This document shows, one piece after another, positions 1 to 8,848 of a stretch of 34,065 nucleotides of DNA. The stretch comes from Deltaproteobacteria bacterium (GTDB taxonomy: Bacteria > Myxococcota_A > Polyangia > Polyangiales > Houyiibacteriaceae). The notes beneath the pieces were generated by a model that did no database searches, was not told where the DNA came from, and saw only the letters and a list, made by a program, of their open reading frames with translations. The position numbers and the translations under genes are program-made. The stretch spans positions 1-34,065 of the forward strand of contig JAADHO010000416.1 in the NCBI GenBank assembly GCA_013151775.1, written 5' to 3'. How positions within the stretch are numbered: the first letter of the stretch is position 1; every line of letters starts with the position of its first letter.

Positions 1-1
1 C

Positions 2-2146
2 ACACCCGCCTCGCCCAACGCCGGGCGTTTCGCGCTCACGGACAACGAGACGGAGCGCGCGCGCCACTGGCTGCCCTGTGTGGACCAACCGGCGGTGCGC
101 CCAACGCTGAGCTTTCATCTGCGCGCGGACGCCTCGCTGACCATCCTCGCCAACGGTCGCCTGACCTCGGAGGAGACGCATGACGACGGCACGAAGACGG
201 CCCATTGGGAGCTCGAGCAGAATTGCCCGAGCTACCTCACGTGCTTCGGTGTCGGCGAATTCGTGAAGCTCGATCAGGGCGAGTATCAGGGCCGACCGGT
301 CGCCGCCTTCGCGCCCGCGCCCCACGACGAGGCGGAGCTCGAGCGCAGCTTCGGACCAACCCTCGAGATGCTGCCCTGGCTCGAAGAGCGCCTGGGCGTG
401 AAGTTCCCCTTCCCCAAGTACTATCAGCTCGCCGTGCCCGGGATCGGTGGCGCCATGGAGAACATCTCCTTGGTGAGCTGGGACGACCGCTACCTGCTCG
501 ACGAGGCCCTCGCGAGCGAGATGCAATGGCTCTTCGACATCATCAACCTGCACGAGATGTCCCACTCCTACTTCGGCGATCACGTCGTCTGTCGTGACCA
601 CTCCCACGACTGGCTCAAGGAGTCCTGGGCCACCTATATGGAGGCCTGCTGGGCCGAGTCGAAGTGGGGCGAGGACTGGATGCGCTACGCGCTCTACACC
701 GACGCGCAGGCCTACTTCCAGGAGTGCCACGAGCGCTATCGGCGGCCCATCGTCACGCGCACCTTCGATCACTCCTGGAGCATGTTCGACCGCCACCTCT
801 ACCCGGGTGGTGCGTGGCGCGTGCACATGCTGCGGCGCGAGCTCGGCGACGACAGCTTCTGGGCGGCCGTCACGGACTACCTCGAGCGCTTCGGCGGCGG
901 CACCGCGGAGACGTCAGACTTCCGGCGCGTGCTCGAGCAGCACTCGGGACGCAGCCTCGCGCGCTTCTTCGATCAATGGTTGCGTTCACCGGGGCACCCC
1001 GTGCTGAAGTTGAGCTTTCGCTACGACGCAGAGGCCAAGCGAGGCGTCTTCGAGCTGGAGCAGACGCAGGTGGATGAGAAGGCGGGGGTCGGGCTCTTCG
1101 ACTTCTCGATCGACCTCGCGTGGTCCATCGGCGCCCAAGAGACGCGACGCACGCTGTCGGTCTCCGAGGCCAAGACGCGCGCGAGCTTTCCCATGGACAC
1201 CGATCCCGAGTGGCTGCGCGTCGATCCCGATCAGCGGTTACTGCATGAGCTCGAGTTCGATCCAGGCACGACACGGCTGGTCGCGCAGCTCGACGCTGCT
1301 GACGTCTATGGCCGCATCCAGGCGGGGCTCGGGCTGTGCAAGTCGGGCAAGCTGCGCGGGATCACGGCCGTAGCCGAGGCCTACGCGGACGAGGAATTCT
1401 GGGGCGTGCGCGTGGAGTGGGCCAAGGCTCTGGGAGACGCACACACGGAGCCCGCGATCGAGGCCCTCGCGAAGATCGTGCGCACGGAGCAGGACGCGCG
1501 CGCCCTCTTCGGCGTGATGGACGCCGCTGGCAAGCAGCGTGATCTGCGCTTGAATCACGCGCTGGTCGCCCGCTTGGCTGAGGGGCTCCCGCCACGCGCC
1601 GCGAGCGCGGCGTATCGTTCCCTCGGGGCGCAGCGGGAGGACGCACCCCTCGGGGTGATCGCCAAGGGTGCGGGGGAGTCGGGCACGGGCGGCTTCGCAC
1701 AGGCGGGCGCCCTGGCCGCTCTGGGCGCGTGTCGTCAGTTCGAGGCCCTCGGCGCGCTGATCGATCGCACGCGCGGAGAGGACACGGATGCGCGCGCGCG
1801 TCCCGCCGGAGCCACGGCCCTCGGCGACTTGGCCAAGACTCTGGACAAGCGCCCACGTGAGCGCGCCGTCGAGGCGCTCGAGGACCTCCTGCGCGACGCC
1901 GATTGGTGGGTGAGCACGGCCGCCGCCGCGGCCTTGGCCGACGCCGGCGCTCCCGAGAAGGCAGACGCTGTGGTCGCCCTGCGCGCGCGATTGTCGGCGC
2001 AGGAACAGGTGCGCGTCGATCGCACGCTCGACAGGCTTCGACGCTCAGGCGCACCCGAGCTGACGGCGCTGTCCAAGGAGGTAGAGCGCCTCAGCGAAGA
2101 GCTGCGAAAGCTGAAGCTCGACGTGGAGACGCGTGCGCAAGACTGA
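2..2146 (+). CDS. M1 family zinc aminopeptidase, 5' end outside window
   Basis: Zinc metallopeptidase predicted to remove N-terminal amino acids from peptides. The frame is open from base 2 with no start in the window; residues upstream of the first GTG (base 80) match the family (RARHWLPCVDQPAVRPT), so the gene begins further left. The exopeptidase motif GGAMEN lies at 446-463. The zinc site HEMSH lies at 551-565, followed after exactly 18 residues by the third ligand Glu (620-622), which fits HEXXH-X18-E. A tyrosine in HLYPGGAW fits the transition-state Tyr of M1 enzymes. The C-terminal third (about 1270-2060) is Ala/Leu-rich and helical, resembling HEAT-like repeats, and ends in a charged coiled-coil-like tail. 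The 3' end overlaps the next gene by 14 bases, suggesting co-translation. Family assignment is firm; substrate and cellular location cannot be seen. Confidence 0.93.
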   Translation, partial: TPASPNAGRFALTDNETERARHWLPCVDQPAVRPTLSFHLRADASLTILANGRLTSEETHDDGTKTAHWELEQNCPSYLTCFGVGEFVKLDQGEYQGRPVAAFAPAPHDEAELERSFGPTLEMLPWLEERLGVKFPFPKYYQLAVPGIGGAMENISLVSWDDRYLLDEALASEMQWLFDIINLHEMSHSYFGDHVVCRDHSHDWLKESWATYMEACWAESKWGEDWMRYALYTDAQAYFQECHERYRRPIVTRTFDHSWSMFDRHLYPGGAWRVHMLRRELGDDSFWAAVTDYLERFGGGTAETSDFRRVLEQHSGRSLARFFDQWLRSPGHPVLKLSFRYDAEAKRGVFELEQTQVDEKAGVGLFDFSIDLAWSIGAQETRRTLSVSEAKTRASFPMDTDPEWLRVDPDQRLLHELEFDPGTTRLVAQLDAADVYGRIQAGLGLCKSGKLRGITAVAEAYADEEFWGVRVEWAKALGDAHTEPAIEALAKIVRTEQDARALFGVMDAAGKQRDLRLNHALVARLAEGLPPRAASAAYRSLGAQREDAPLGVIAKGAGESGTGGFAQAGALAALGACRQFEALGALIDRTRGEDTDARARPAGATALGDLAKTLDKRPRERAVEALEDLLRDADWWVSTAAAAALADAGAPEKADAVVALRARLSAQEQVRVDRTLDRLRRSGAPELTALSKEVERLSEELRKLKLDVETRAQD

Positions 2147-3128
2147 GCCGGGCTGGGAGCCGGCGGAGCTGCCGCTGCCCTGCTTGGCGGACTACGTCGC
2201 CGAGCGCGGGCCGGGCACGCCCGAGGGCGGCATGCTCGCGCGGCGTCTCGAGGGCCTCGACGACGAGCAGGGCGCGCGTGTGCCCGAGGGCCTGCCGCCG
2301 GTGGTCGACGCGCACGTGCACCTCTTCCCCGATCAGGTCACGGACCGCCTGTGGGCGTGGTTCGAGGAGCACGGTTGGCCCATCCGCTACCGCATGTCCG
2401 CGCCGCGTGTGGTCGAGTTCCTGCTCTCTCGTGGCGTCTCCCACGTGGTCGGTCTGGTCTACGCACACCGCGCGGGCATGGCCGACGCGCTGAACGCCTA
2501 TGTGGCGGCGATCGCCGGGAAGGATCCGCGCGTGACGGGCCTCGCCACGGTGCTGCCCGGCGAAGAGGGCGCCACCACGATCCTCGAGGCGGGCTTCGAC
2601 ATGGGGCTGCGCGGTGTGAAATTCCACGCCCACGTGCAGTGCGTCGCCGCCGACGACGCGCGCCTCGACGACGTCTATGCGCTCTGCTCGGAGCGCGGCC
2701 TGCCCGTCGTCTTCCACGCCGGACGCGAGCCCAAGAGCCCGGCCTACCGCTGCGATCCGTGGCAGCTCTGCAGCGCGGATCGCGTGGAGCGCGTGCTTCG
2801 TCGCTTCCCCACGCTGAAGCTCGTCGTGCCCCACCTAGGCGCGGACGAGCTGAGCGCCTACCGCATGCTGCTCGGCCACTACGACAACCTCTGGCTCGAC
2901 ACCACCATGGCCATCGCGGGCTACCTGCCCGGCGCCGACGCCGAGCCCCTCACGAGCTACCGCCCCGAGCGCCTGATCTACGGCTCGGATTTCCCCAACC
3001 TGCCCTACGCCTGGGATCGCGAGCTCGGCATCGCCCGAGACGCCGGCCTCGACGAGCAGGCGCTGACGGCCTTCCTCGGCGGTAACGCACGCGCGCTGTT
3101 TGGGATCGCGGAACAGCAGGTCGCGTGA
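2133..3128 (+). CDS. Amidohydrolase family metal-dependent hydrolase (ACMSD-like, Amidohydro_2)
   Basis: TIM-barrel hydrolase or decarboxylase of the Amidohydro_2/ACMSD group, 331 aa, with a GTG start inside the last codons of the aminopeptidase gene. Metal-site motifs appear in the expected order: DAHVHLFPD near residue 52 (first beta strand), VVFHAGRE (His on strand 5), VVPHLGADE (His on strand 6) and IYGSDFPN (Asp on strand 8). The last 20 residues (GGNARALFGI) are typical of the family's C-terminus, where the final helix packs on the barrel. The first 50 residues are a family-variable extension. Coupling to the M1 peptidase suggests a shared peptide or amino-acid catabolic role, but this is inference; the substrate is unknown. 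No signal peptide is seen, so it is probably cytoplasmic. Confidence 0.88.
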   Translation: MRKTEPGWEPAELPLPCLADYVAERGPGTPEGGMLARRLEGLDDEQGARVPEGLPPVVDAHVHLFPDQVTDRLWAWFEEHGWPIRYRMSAPRVVEFLLSRGVSHVVGLVYAHRAGMADALNAYVAAIAGKDPRVTGLATVLPGEEGATTILEAGFDMGLRGVKFHAHVQCVAADDARLDDVYALCSERGLPVVFHAGREPKSPAYRCDPWQLCSADRVERVLRRFPTLKLVVPHLGADELSAYRMLLGHYDNLWLDTTMAIAGYLPGADAEPLTSYRPERLIYGSDFPNLPYAWDRELGIARDAGLDEQALTAFLGGNARALFGIAEQQVA

Positions 3129-3199
3129 GGAGACGCGAAGGGCCGGCGCCAAGCGTCGTGCTCGAAGAGGGCAGGCAGAAGAGGTAGGAGCGGCACAAT

Positions 3200-4651
3200 C
3201 TACGGATCATCCGACGCTTCTTCCAGCGCGTCGATCCGAAGCCGCATTAGCGTATCGACGCAGCACTGATCATGGACAGCCCACACACTGTCCCATGGTG
3301 CGCTCTGAGGAGCAATCGCAAGTATCTCTGAATTCGTGATACTGATAGGACTTGGTGCGCCAAAATCGAACTCACCTTGTCGCGAGGGTGGAGGGAGATC
3401 GTATGCGAGATGACGTCCGTCTCGCAGATCCCATACGTTGAGAGCGTGATAGCTGCAATCGTCGCGTCTGAAGGGACAAGCTCCCTGTTGTGCGTAGAAG
3501 TCCCCGCCACTAAACGAATCCATACTGCTGCTCTCGAGATCCACTAATTTGTGTAGATTGACAGGCGCTCCTTCCCTCGTAGTGTCGCCAGTCCAGAGTT
3601 CGTAGCGCCCCCATCGGGGAGGCCATTCGTCTGGCCGACCGGGCCTACGTGGAGGCAGCAGGTCGTAGGCCTCGACCCAGGTAAAATGGGAAGGTGTGAT
3701 CGACACGCCGATCACATCGGCATCCGGTGCGCCTAAGTTGATGTACGATGAGCTCCCGAAGATGTTCCCGTGTGTGAGGTAGATATGCGGCTGAGGCTCG
3801 GTGCGAAGACCTCCAAAGTAGTCCATAAAGGCATCACTATTTTGCCAGTATATATCGTTATCATTCAATGAAAAAATTCTGCCAGTCGGAAAGTCTTCTG
3901 TGCCATCCAATGCAAGGATACGGTCACTGCTCATAAACGCGAACCTGTCCGTCGCCGTGTTTACGACCGTCCACTGACCGGACACGTGGATGTTAGCTGT
4001 TGACCACTCGTATGGATTCCATGCTTCGCCGAGTGTTTGAATTGGCCGAGTCACATTTCGGATGTTCTCGAGTGGAGCGCGGAAAATGTACTCCCGATAG
4101 GCTGTGGTCTCGTTGCCAACGCCGAGGGCGAACGCGACGTCGCCGTCTCCATACGCCATGCTCACGATCTGGCACAACTCGTTGTGGGTTCGCCGACTTG
4201 GGAATCGCCAGGCGGCGATAGGGGAGCCTTTCGTGCGGGATATGAGCAGCGTAACGAAGGCATCCGAGGTGTTCACCTCGGACATGACGAAGTAGGTCTC
4301 TCCCCGATGTGTCCAGGCACTTCGCCAGGAGAAGGACCAGTACTTGTCGGGCGGCGGAAGAGCCAGGTGTTGGCAGCTCGCGCCGCAGTCCGGTTCCGTG
4401 ATCCACACGGGTGTGAAGAGCCCCTCGGGGTGCTCCGCCCGCTCGACGACACAGCCTTGGGGCAGCCCCGGCATGGGGATCCAGTGGGGGTCCTCCGTGG
4501 GTTGCGGTTCCGGACGCGCATCCAGGGTGGCATCCACGCCAGCGTCGCCCGGAGTCGATTCGGGCGAGGGCGACCCACAGGCGCCCAGCGTGGCCGAAAT
4601 CACGATGGCGACGAGTCGTAGACCTGGCGGCAGGGCACTCGGCGACGCCAT
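3200..4651 (-). CDS. Putative secreted lipoprotein, unknown function, lower-GC gene
   Basis: I do not recognise a family. I chose the ATG at 4651 (483 aa) rather than the upstream ATG at 4726, because the former begins a clean lipoprotein signal (MASPSALPPGLRLVAIVISA then lipobox TLGAC) while the latter sits inside a perfect hairpin. After the lipobox comes an Asp/Ala/Pro-rich tether, then a beta-rich body with many Trp, Tyr and Asn residues and several cysteines (PDCGASCQH, GACPFRRDDCS, HDQCCVD), suggesting disulfides in an extracytoplasmic domain. It could be a beta-propeller-like surface protein, but no repeat register is clear. The DNA is noticeably richer in A/T than its neighbours, for example around 3840-3900, which hints at a different origin. 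It is convergent with the amidohydrolase, with a 71-bp gap. Confidence 0.72.
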   Translation of the reverse strand: MASPSALPPGLRLVAIVISATLGACGSPSPESTPGDAGVDATLDARPEPQPTEDPHWIPMPGLPQGCVVERAEHPEGLFTPVWITEPDCGASCQHLALPPPDKYWSFSWRSAWTHRGETYFVMSEVNTSDAFVTLLISRTKGSPIAAWRFPSRRTHNELCQIVSMAYGDGDVAFALGVGNETTAYREYIFRAPLENIRNVTRPIQTLGEAWNPYEWSTANIHVSGQWTVVNTATDRFAFMSSDRILALDGTEDFPTGRIFSLNDNDIYWQNSDAFMDYFGGLRTEPQPHIYLTHGNIFGSSSYINLGAPDADVIGVSITPSHFTWVEAYDLLPPRRPGRPDEWPPRWGRYELWTGDTTREGAPVNLHKLVDLESSSMDSFSGGDFYAQQGACPFRRDDCSYHALNVWDLRDGRHLAYDLPPPSRQGEFDFGAPSPISITNSEILAIAPQSAPWDSVWAVHDQCCVDTLMRLRIDALEEASDDP

Positions 4652-4717
4652 GCGGAGCCCGTGGGTCGCTGGATTCTGGGCCGCCCGTTCGTGACCGAAG
4701 CGTAACTGGCAAAGCAC

Positions 4718-4741
4718 GATGAACACTCCTCAGTGTTCATC
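4718..4741. promoter_or_regulatory. Perfect 10-bp inverted repeat between GH31 gene and lipoprotein gene
   Basis: GATGAACACT and AGTGTTCATC pair perfectly around a 4-base loop (CCTC). It lies 34 bp beyond the stop of the GH31 gene and 66 bp upstream of the chosen lipoprotein start, both on the minus strand. No clear T-run follows on the minus strand, so it is a weak candidate for a Rho-independent terminator. A 24-bp palindromic operator for the downstream lipoprotein gene fits equally well. Confidence 0.5.
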
Positions 4742-4775
4742 AAGGTTTCGGATCAAGAGCGCGACGTCAATGGGG

Positions 4776-7316
4776 TCAGCGTACTTCGACGTGCGCGGCG
4801 TCCATGCCTCGTACGCTGAGGACGAGGTCGGTTCCGTCCATGGCCCAGCAGGTTCCGTCGCAGCCGGCTTCGACGCTGGCGACGTCGGCGCTGGCGGCGA
4901 GTGGGGTTCCGTCGACGCGGACCGTGGTGACGCTCGGCATCACGGGCTCAGCGTGGCTGAGTTCGACGCGCAGGCGTAGGTCGCGCAGGCCCGTGGCGCT
5001 GAAGTTCAGGTCGAGGTCGACGCCGTCCGCGACGCGCTCCGCGCTGATGTCGATGCCCTCTTCCGTGGAGACGCTGTTTGCCTCGCCTGGCAGCACGCGC
5101 GCGCGCAGCCACGGGCGCTGCGTCGGATCGATGACGCTCGGATCGGCCGTGGGGATCAAGGTGTCGAGGTCGTCTGGCAAGAGCGGCAAGATGGCGCCGA
5201 CGCGTACGAAGACGGGGGGCTGCCCGATGGGCGCGTCCACGCTGATGTCGGCGGGGCCGTCGAAGCGCTCGCCCGTGAACCAATGCACCCAGGCGCCCGG
5301 CGGGAGGTGCAGCGCGCGCGTGGTCGCACCTTCGGTCGTGACGCAGGCGACGAAGAGGTCGTCGCCCAGCAGGTAGGCGTAAGGGTCGGCGTAGCCGCCC
5401 GCGTCCTCGGGGTAGGCGAGGGCGGGCGCGAGCACAGGCGGCAGGCCCGTCTCGTGGGCGCGCACACCATACATGCGCAGGTAGGGCACGAGGGCCATGT
5501 GGGCGCGTGCGAGCGTGTGGTAGATGGCGCCGGCCTCAGCGTCGTAGAGCCAGGGGTCGTGGTGGGGTCCGCCGCCGCCGAGCTGAAGGAAAGGCGAGAA
5601 GGCCGTGTGCTCGGCCCAGCGCAGCAGGGTCTCGCGCGTGGGTGAGTCTCCGCGGAAGCCGCCCGTGTCCGAGGCGAAGCTCGGGAAGCCGCTGGCGGCG
5701 AGCGACACCAACGCGGTGATGGCCGCGGGCAGTCCGCCGACCTCGCCGTCGAGCCCCTCACGCAGATCGCTGTCGAGGTCGCCGGGCCAGATGATATCCG
5801 CCACGCTCTGGCCGCCCCAGGCCTCGGCGCGCACGAGCAGGAAGCCCTCGCCGGTCGAGCCCGCGTCGAGCGCCTGGCGATAGGGCGCGTGGTAGAGCGT
5901 GGCGTAGACGTTGTGCGTCTGCCGCTCCGTGGTGCCGTCGCCAAACAGCAGACCGGGTCTGGCGCCGAGCACCTCGACCAGGACGTCTTCGCCGAAGTCG
6001 AGCTTGAACGCGCGCACGCCCATGCCCACGAGGGGATCGATCCGCGCCTGCCAGAAGTCGACGGCCGCGGGCTGCGTGAAGTCCATCATCGCCCCTGGTG
6101 CGCCGGGCGAAGACGGCCCGATGAAGGCAGCGCCCGAGGGAGACTGGGTGACCAGCAGGTTCTGATCGCGCGCTTCGAGGTAGAGGCGCTCGTCTTCGTT
6201 CGTGGGCGCGGCGCCCTCGTCCACCGCGTCGAGGTAGGGCGTGCTCCAGAGCAGCGGCGAGTAGCCCATGGCCTGCATCTCCGCGAGCAATGCGGGCGCG
6301 TCGGGGAAGCGCGCCGGGTCGAAGACATGGTCGTTGTAAGAGGCCTCCCAGGGGTTGTCGATCCAGAAGCTCGTCGTGGGGATGTCCTCGCTGCGCAGGC
6401 GCGCGGCGGCCACGCGGAGATCGTCGCTGCTCTCCCAGGCGTTGCGCCAGTACATGGGCGCGAAGGCCCAGCGCGGCGGCAGGCGCGGCAGACCCGTGAC
6501 CTGAGCGTAGAGGGCGACCACCTCGGCCGGAGTCGGCGCGAGGAAGAAGTAGACCTCGAGCTCCGCGCCTTCGAAGCGAGCGTGCACGGCGTCCGCCTCG
6601 CTCGCTTCGAAGTCGAAGGCGCCAGCCTCACGGCTCATGACGAAGACGCCATAGCCCTTGGACGACACGAAGAAGGGGACGGGCACGTGGTGCTCGTTGG
6701 TGCCGCTGCGCGTGCCGCCGAGAGCGAGCTGCATGGGCACCACGCTGCCGCGCGCGTCCGCGTGGCCGAAGCGCTCGCCGAGGCCCTGATAGCTGCCGTC
6801 GTCGCTCGTGAGGGAGAGCCGGCTCAGGGCGATCGTCTCCTCGCCCGCGATGGCGGTCAGGCGCAGGCGAAACGTTCCAGGCGCCGGTGCGTCGAGTACG
6901 ACGCGGGCGTTGTGCCCCGCGTCGTCGCTGAGCACGCCCTCGCTGCTGCTCGTCTGCTCCAGGCCACGTGACAGGCCTCTCCACGTCACCCCACGGGGCG
7001 AGGCGTGGGTCACGTCGTGGTAGCGCGTGTCGCCGCTCGCGGAGACACCATAGGCCAGCGGTTCCGAGGCTCCCAAGAGCACGCTGGTGCCATCGGCGCG
7101 CTCGAGGCGCAAGCCTTCGCCCGAGCTCAGGAGCAGGCGACCTTCCGCCGAGCTGGCCTCGAGGGCGACGTTCAGGCCGGGCCCGGCGTCCACGCCGACG
7201 TCAGCCCTCGAGTCGAAGGCCGCGTCTGCCCCTGGGTGTGATCCGCCGCAGGCGCAAGTCCAGCTCAGCAAGAGCGCTCCTGCGCAGGAGATCGCGTGAC
7301 GTGTCGCGGGTGTCAT
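4776..7316 (-). CDS. Secreted glycoside hydrolase family 31 lipoprotein (alpha-glycosidase-like)
   Basis: Predicted retaining alpha-glycosidase of family GH31, 846 aa, exported as a lipoprotein (signal peptide ending in lipobox WTCAC, then a Gly/Asp/Ala tether). An N-terminal beta-sandwich (about 45-260) precedes the TIM barrel. Catalytic landmarks are visible: the nucleophile Asp at about residue 440 in AFKLDFGED, the acid/base Asp at about residue 513 in WPGDLDSD, and the substrate-pocket segment FASDTGGFRGDSP. Other GH31 signatures are WAFAPMYWRNAW, SFWIDNPWE and the C-terminal YAYLLGDDLFVACV. GH31 members act on alpha-glucosides, alpha-xylosides or sulfoquinovosides; specificity cannot be read here. 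No start-proximal Shine-Dalgarno beyond AAGG one base before the ATG. The next gene on this strand is the unknown lipoprotein, separated by a hairpin. Confidence 0.92.
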   Translation of the reverse strand: MTPATRHAISCAGALLLSWTCACGGSHPGADAAFDSRADVGVDAGPGLNVALEASSAEGRLLLSSGEGLRLERADGTSVLLGASEPLAYGVSASGDTRYHDVTHASPRGVTWRGLSRGLEQTSSSEGVLSDDAGHNARVVLDAPAPGTFRLRLTAIAGEETIALSRLSLTSDDGSYQGLGERFGHADARGSVVPMQLALGGTRSGTNEHHVPVPFFVSSKGYGVFVMSREAGAFDFEASEADAVHARFEGAELEVYFFLAPTPAEVVALYAQVTGLPRLPPRWAFAPMYWRNAWESSDDLRVAAARLRSEDIPTTSFWIDNPWEASYNDHVFDPARFPDAPALLAEMQAMGYSPLLWSTPYLDAVDEGAAPTNEDERLYLEARDQNLLVTQSPSGAAFIGPSSPGAPGAMMDFTQPAAVDFWQARIDPLVGMGVRAFKLDFGEDVLVEVLGARPGLLFGDGTTERQTHNVYATLYHAPYRQALDAGSTGEGFLLVRAEAWGGQSVADIIWPGDLDSDLREGLDGEVGGLPAAITALVSLAASGFPSFASDTGGFRGDSPTRETLLRWAEHTAFSPFLQLGGGGPHHDPWLYDAEAGAIYHTLARAHMALVPYLRMYGVRAHETGLPPVLAPALAYPEDAGGYADPYAYLLGDDLFVACVTTEGATTRALHLPPGAWVHWFTGERFDGPADISVDAPIGQPPVFVRVGAILPLLPDDLDTLIPTADPSVIDPTQRPWLRARVLPGEANSVSTEEGIDISAERVADGVDLDLNFSATGLRDLRLRVELSHAEPVMPSVTTVRVDGTPLAASADVASVEAGCDGTCWAMDGTDLVLSVRGMDAAHVEVR

Positions 7317-7368
7317 GCCTTGGGAGTCGCGAATCCAGTCGACCGCGTCAAGGCGCGGCCCTTTCCCG

Positions 7369-8286
7369 TCATGCGCGCGGCGGTGAGCTGGGACGCGTGA
7401 CCCGCGTCAGCGTCTCGGCCACGTTGCCCGAGGCCACGGCCTGGAGTCTCTCGAGCAGCTCGGCCCGCGCCCCCGCAGCGAGGCCTCCTTCGAGCTCCCG
7501 GAAGAGTCGAATGGTGGTCATGTCGTCACCGCGCGCCGCCGCCGCCTCGGCCGCCAGGCTCAGCCACTCCGGGCGCTCCTCGTCCGTCGCTGCTCGCGCG
7601 TGGGCTTCGATCAGCCGTGGGTCGACCTCGCCCGACTGAACCAGCCCGTGCACGAGCGCGCCGGGGCCCTCGAGGCTCGCCAGCACGAAGCGCGTCTCGG
7701 CGTCGACGCCCTCGCGCGCCAGGATCGACAGGGCGTGCTCGGGGCGTCGACCGCCTTCGTCGTCACCGAAGCGCATCAGCGCACACCAACCCTCCTCGCT
7801 CGGCGAGCGCGCCAGCTTCGTCGCGGCCTTCTCGAAACCAGGCGGCAGGCGCAGGCTCTCGCGCAGAGCGTCGGCCAGCTCGTCGTCGCCTTCGAAGAGC
7901 TCCTCACCGAGCAAGAGGCGGGCGATGGATTGGGCGAGGCCGCGCTCGCCCATGTCGAGCAGCGCGCGCACGTAGGCCGCGTCGCCGGCGCCGGAGAGCC
8001 AGATCTCGCGGGCGATCTGCGACAGCTGCGTCGAGTCGGCGGCGGCCTCGTCGAGGGAGGCGAGCAAGAAGGCCAGGGCTCTTCGCCTGCGCGCGAGCGG
8101 TGTGGAGACCCGCGGATGAATCGGCGCCGGCAGCGCGTCGATGCGCTCGCGCGCCAGGCGGAGGATCGCGCTGCGCCACTCGGGATCGTCCGCAGGTGCG
8201 GCGTCCAAGAGCTCATCGGGATCGGGCCAGCGTCCGCGCTCGGCGGTCAGCAGCCACGCGTCTAGCGCTGCGTCCAGATCGTCCAC
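7369..8286 (-). CDS. Hypothetical alpha-helical protein
   Basis: Not recognised. A 305-aa acidic, Ala/Leu/Glu/Asp-rich, almost wholly helical protein with no signal peptide or membrane segment. Repeating helix pairs (for example GDAAYVRALLDMGERGLAQ and PEWLSLAAEAAAARGDD) suggest a TPR/HEAT-like solenoid used for protein contacts. Start taken as GTG at 8286, with no convincing Shine-Dalgarno, so the N-terminus is uncertain. Third-position GC is high and coding bias looks genuine. It stands between the GH31 gene (53-bp gap) and the arsenic operon (148-bp gap); nothing ties it functionally to either. Confidence 0.7.
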   Translation of the reverse strand: MDDLDAALDAWLLTAERGRWPDPDELLDAAPADDPEWRSAILRLARERIDALPAPIHPRVSTPLARRRRALAFLLASLDEAAADSTQLSQIAREIWLSGAGDAAYVRALLDMGERGLAQSIARLLLGEELFEGDDELADALRESLRLPPGFEKAATKLARSPSEEGWCALMRFGDDEGGRRPEHALSILAREGVDAETRFVLASLEGPGALVHGLVQSGEVDPRLIEAHARAATDEERPEWLSLAAEAAAARGDDMTTIRLFRELEGGLAAGARAELLERLQAVASGNVAETLTRVTRPSSPPRA

Positions 8287-8358
8287 TCACGCAGGATCCC
8301 GCCCTCGCGCGCTCGCCGCAAGCCCAGGTTCTTGTCCGAGGGCGATCTGGAGCCGATG

Positions 8359-8385
8359 ACTCATATGAGCATGCCAATCATGAGT
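8359..8385. promoter_or_regulatory. Overlapping palindromes upstream of the hypothetical gene
   Basis: Within the 148-bp gap 8287-8434, CTCATATGAG (8360-8369) is a perfect palindrome. The half-sites ACTCAT (8359-8364) and ATGAGT (8380-8385) form a wider inverted repeat. A near-direct repeat ATGAGCATGC / ATGAGTACGC also spans 8365-8389. The stretch is less GC-rich than its surroundings, as expected for a control region. It lies about 75-100 bp upstream of the hypothetical gene's start and beyond the arsC stop. A further perfect palindrome CGCCAGCTGGCG sits at 8415-8426 just after arsC. No function can be assigned. Confidence 0.3.
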
Positions 8386-8434
8386 ACGCATACCAGCTCG
8401 TCGAACGAGGCCACCGCCAGCTGGCGTGCGCTGC

Positions 8435-8848
8435 TCATTCTCGCAGCAGGGCCTCGATGCGCAGGGCGAGTTCGTCCCGTGTGGTGCGGAAGTGGGCGAG
8501 GCGCTGCTCGTCGCTGAGCTCTTCGTGTTTGCGATCCGGATCCTTGAGCGGCCAGTGCAGGCGCGCGGCGTCGCTCAGGAAGACAGGGCAGACCTCTTCG
8601 GCGCAGAGGGTGATGACCAGGTCGACGCTCTCGGGATCGATCTCGTTCACGGACTTGGAGCGCTGCGTGGAGAGGTCGACGCCGAGTTCCGCCATGACTC
8701 GGATGGCGTACGGATTCACGCGCGTGGGCTGGCTGCCCGCCGACTGCACGCCCGCCCGGTCACCGAGGATCTTCCGCGCGAGTCCTTCCGCCATCTGGCT
8801 GCGCGCGGAGTTGGCGACGCAGAGGAAGAGCAGGCTCTCGTGCTTCAC
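8435..8848 (-). CDS. arsC: Thioredoxin-coupled arsenate reductase (low-Mr phosphatase fold)
   Basis: Reduces arsenate to arsenite in the cytoplasm for export by Acr3. The 137-aa protein has the phosphatase-type loop CVANSAR (C-X5-R, nucleophilic Cys10) near the N-terminus and the relay cysteines Cys82 and Cys87 in [11 protein letters not shown]. This is the three-cysteine arrangement of the LMW-PTP-like ArsC class that is recycled by thioredoxin. DPDRKHEE near residue 105 corresponds to the general-acid Asp loop. I place the start at GTG 8848: GGAG lies 5 bases upstream, and the start overlaps the acr3 stop in a GTGA junction, so translation is probably coupled. A longer open frame to 9433 is antisense-like sequence within acr3 and was discarded. 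Last gene of the operon. Confidence 0.94.
   Translation of the reverse strand: MKHESLLFLCVANSARSQMAEGLARKILGDRAGVQSAGSQPTRVNPYAIRVMAELGVDLSTQRSKSVNEIDPESVDLVITLCAEEVCPVFLSDAARLHWPLKDPDRKHEELSDEQRLAHFRTTRDELALRIEALLRE

Noticed and set aside
3100-3339. 79-aa plus-strand frame after the amidohydrolase
   Set aside because: Overlaps the stop of one gene and the end of the convergent lipoprotein gene; no ribosome-binding site or protein-like pattern.
5889-6971. 360-aa plus-strand frame within GH31
   Set aside because: Shadow of the GH31 gene, which has its catalytic motifs on the other strand.
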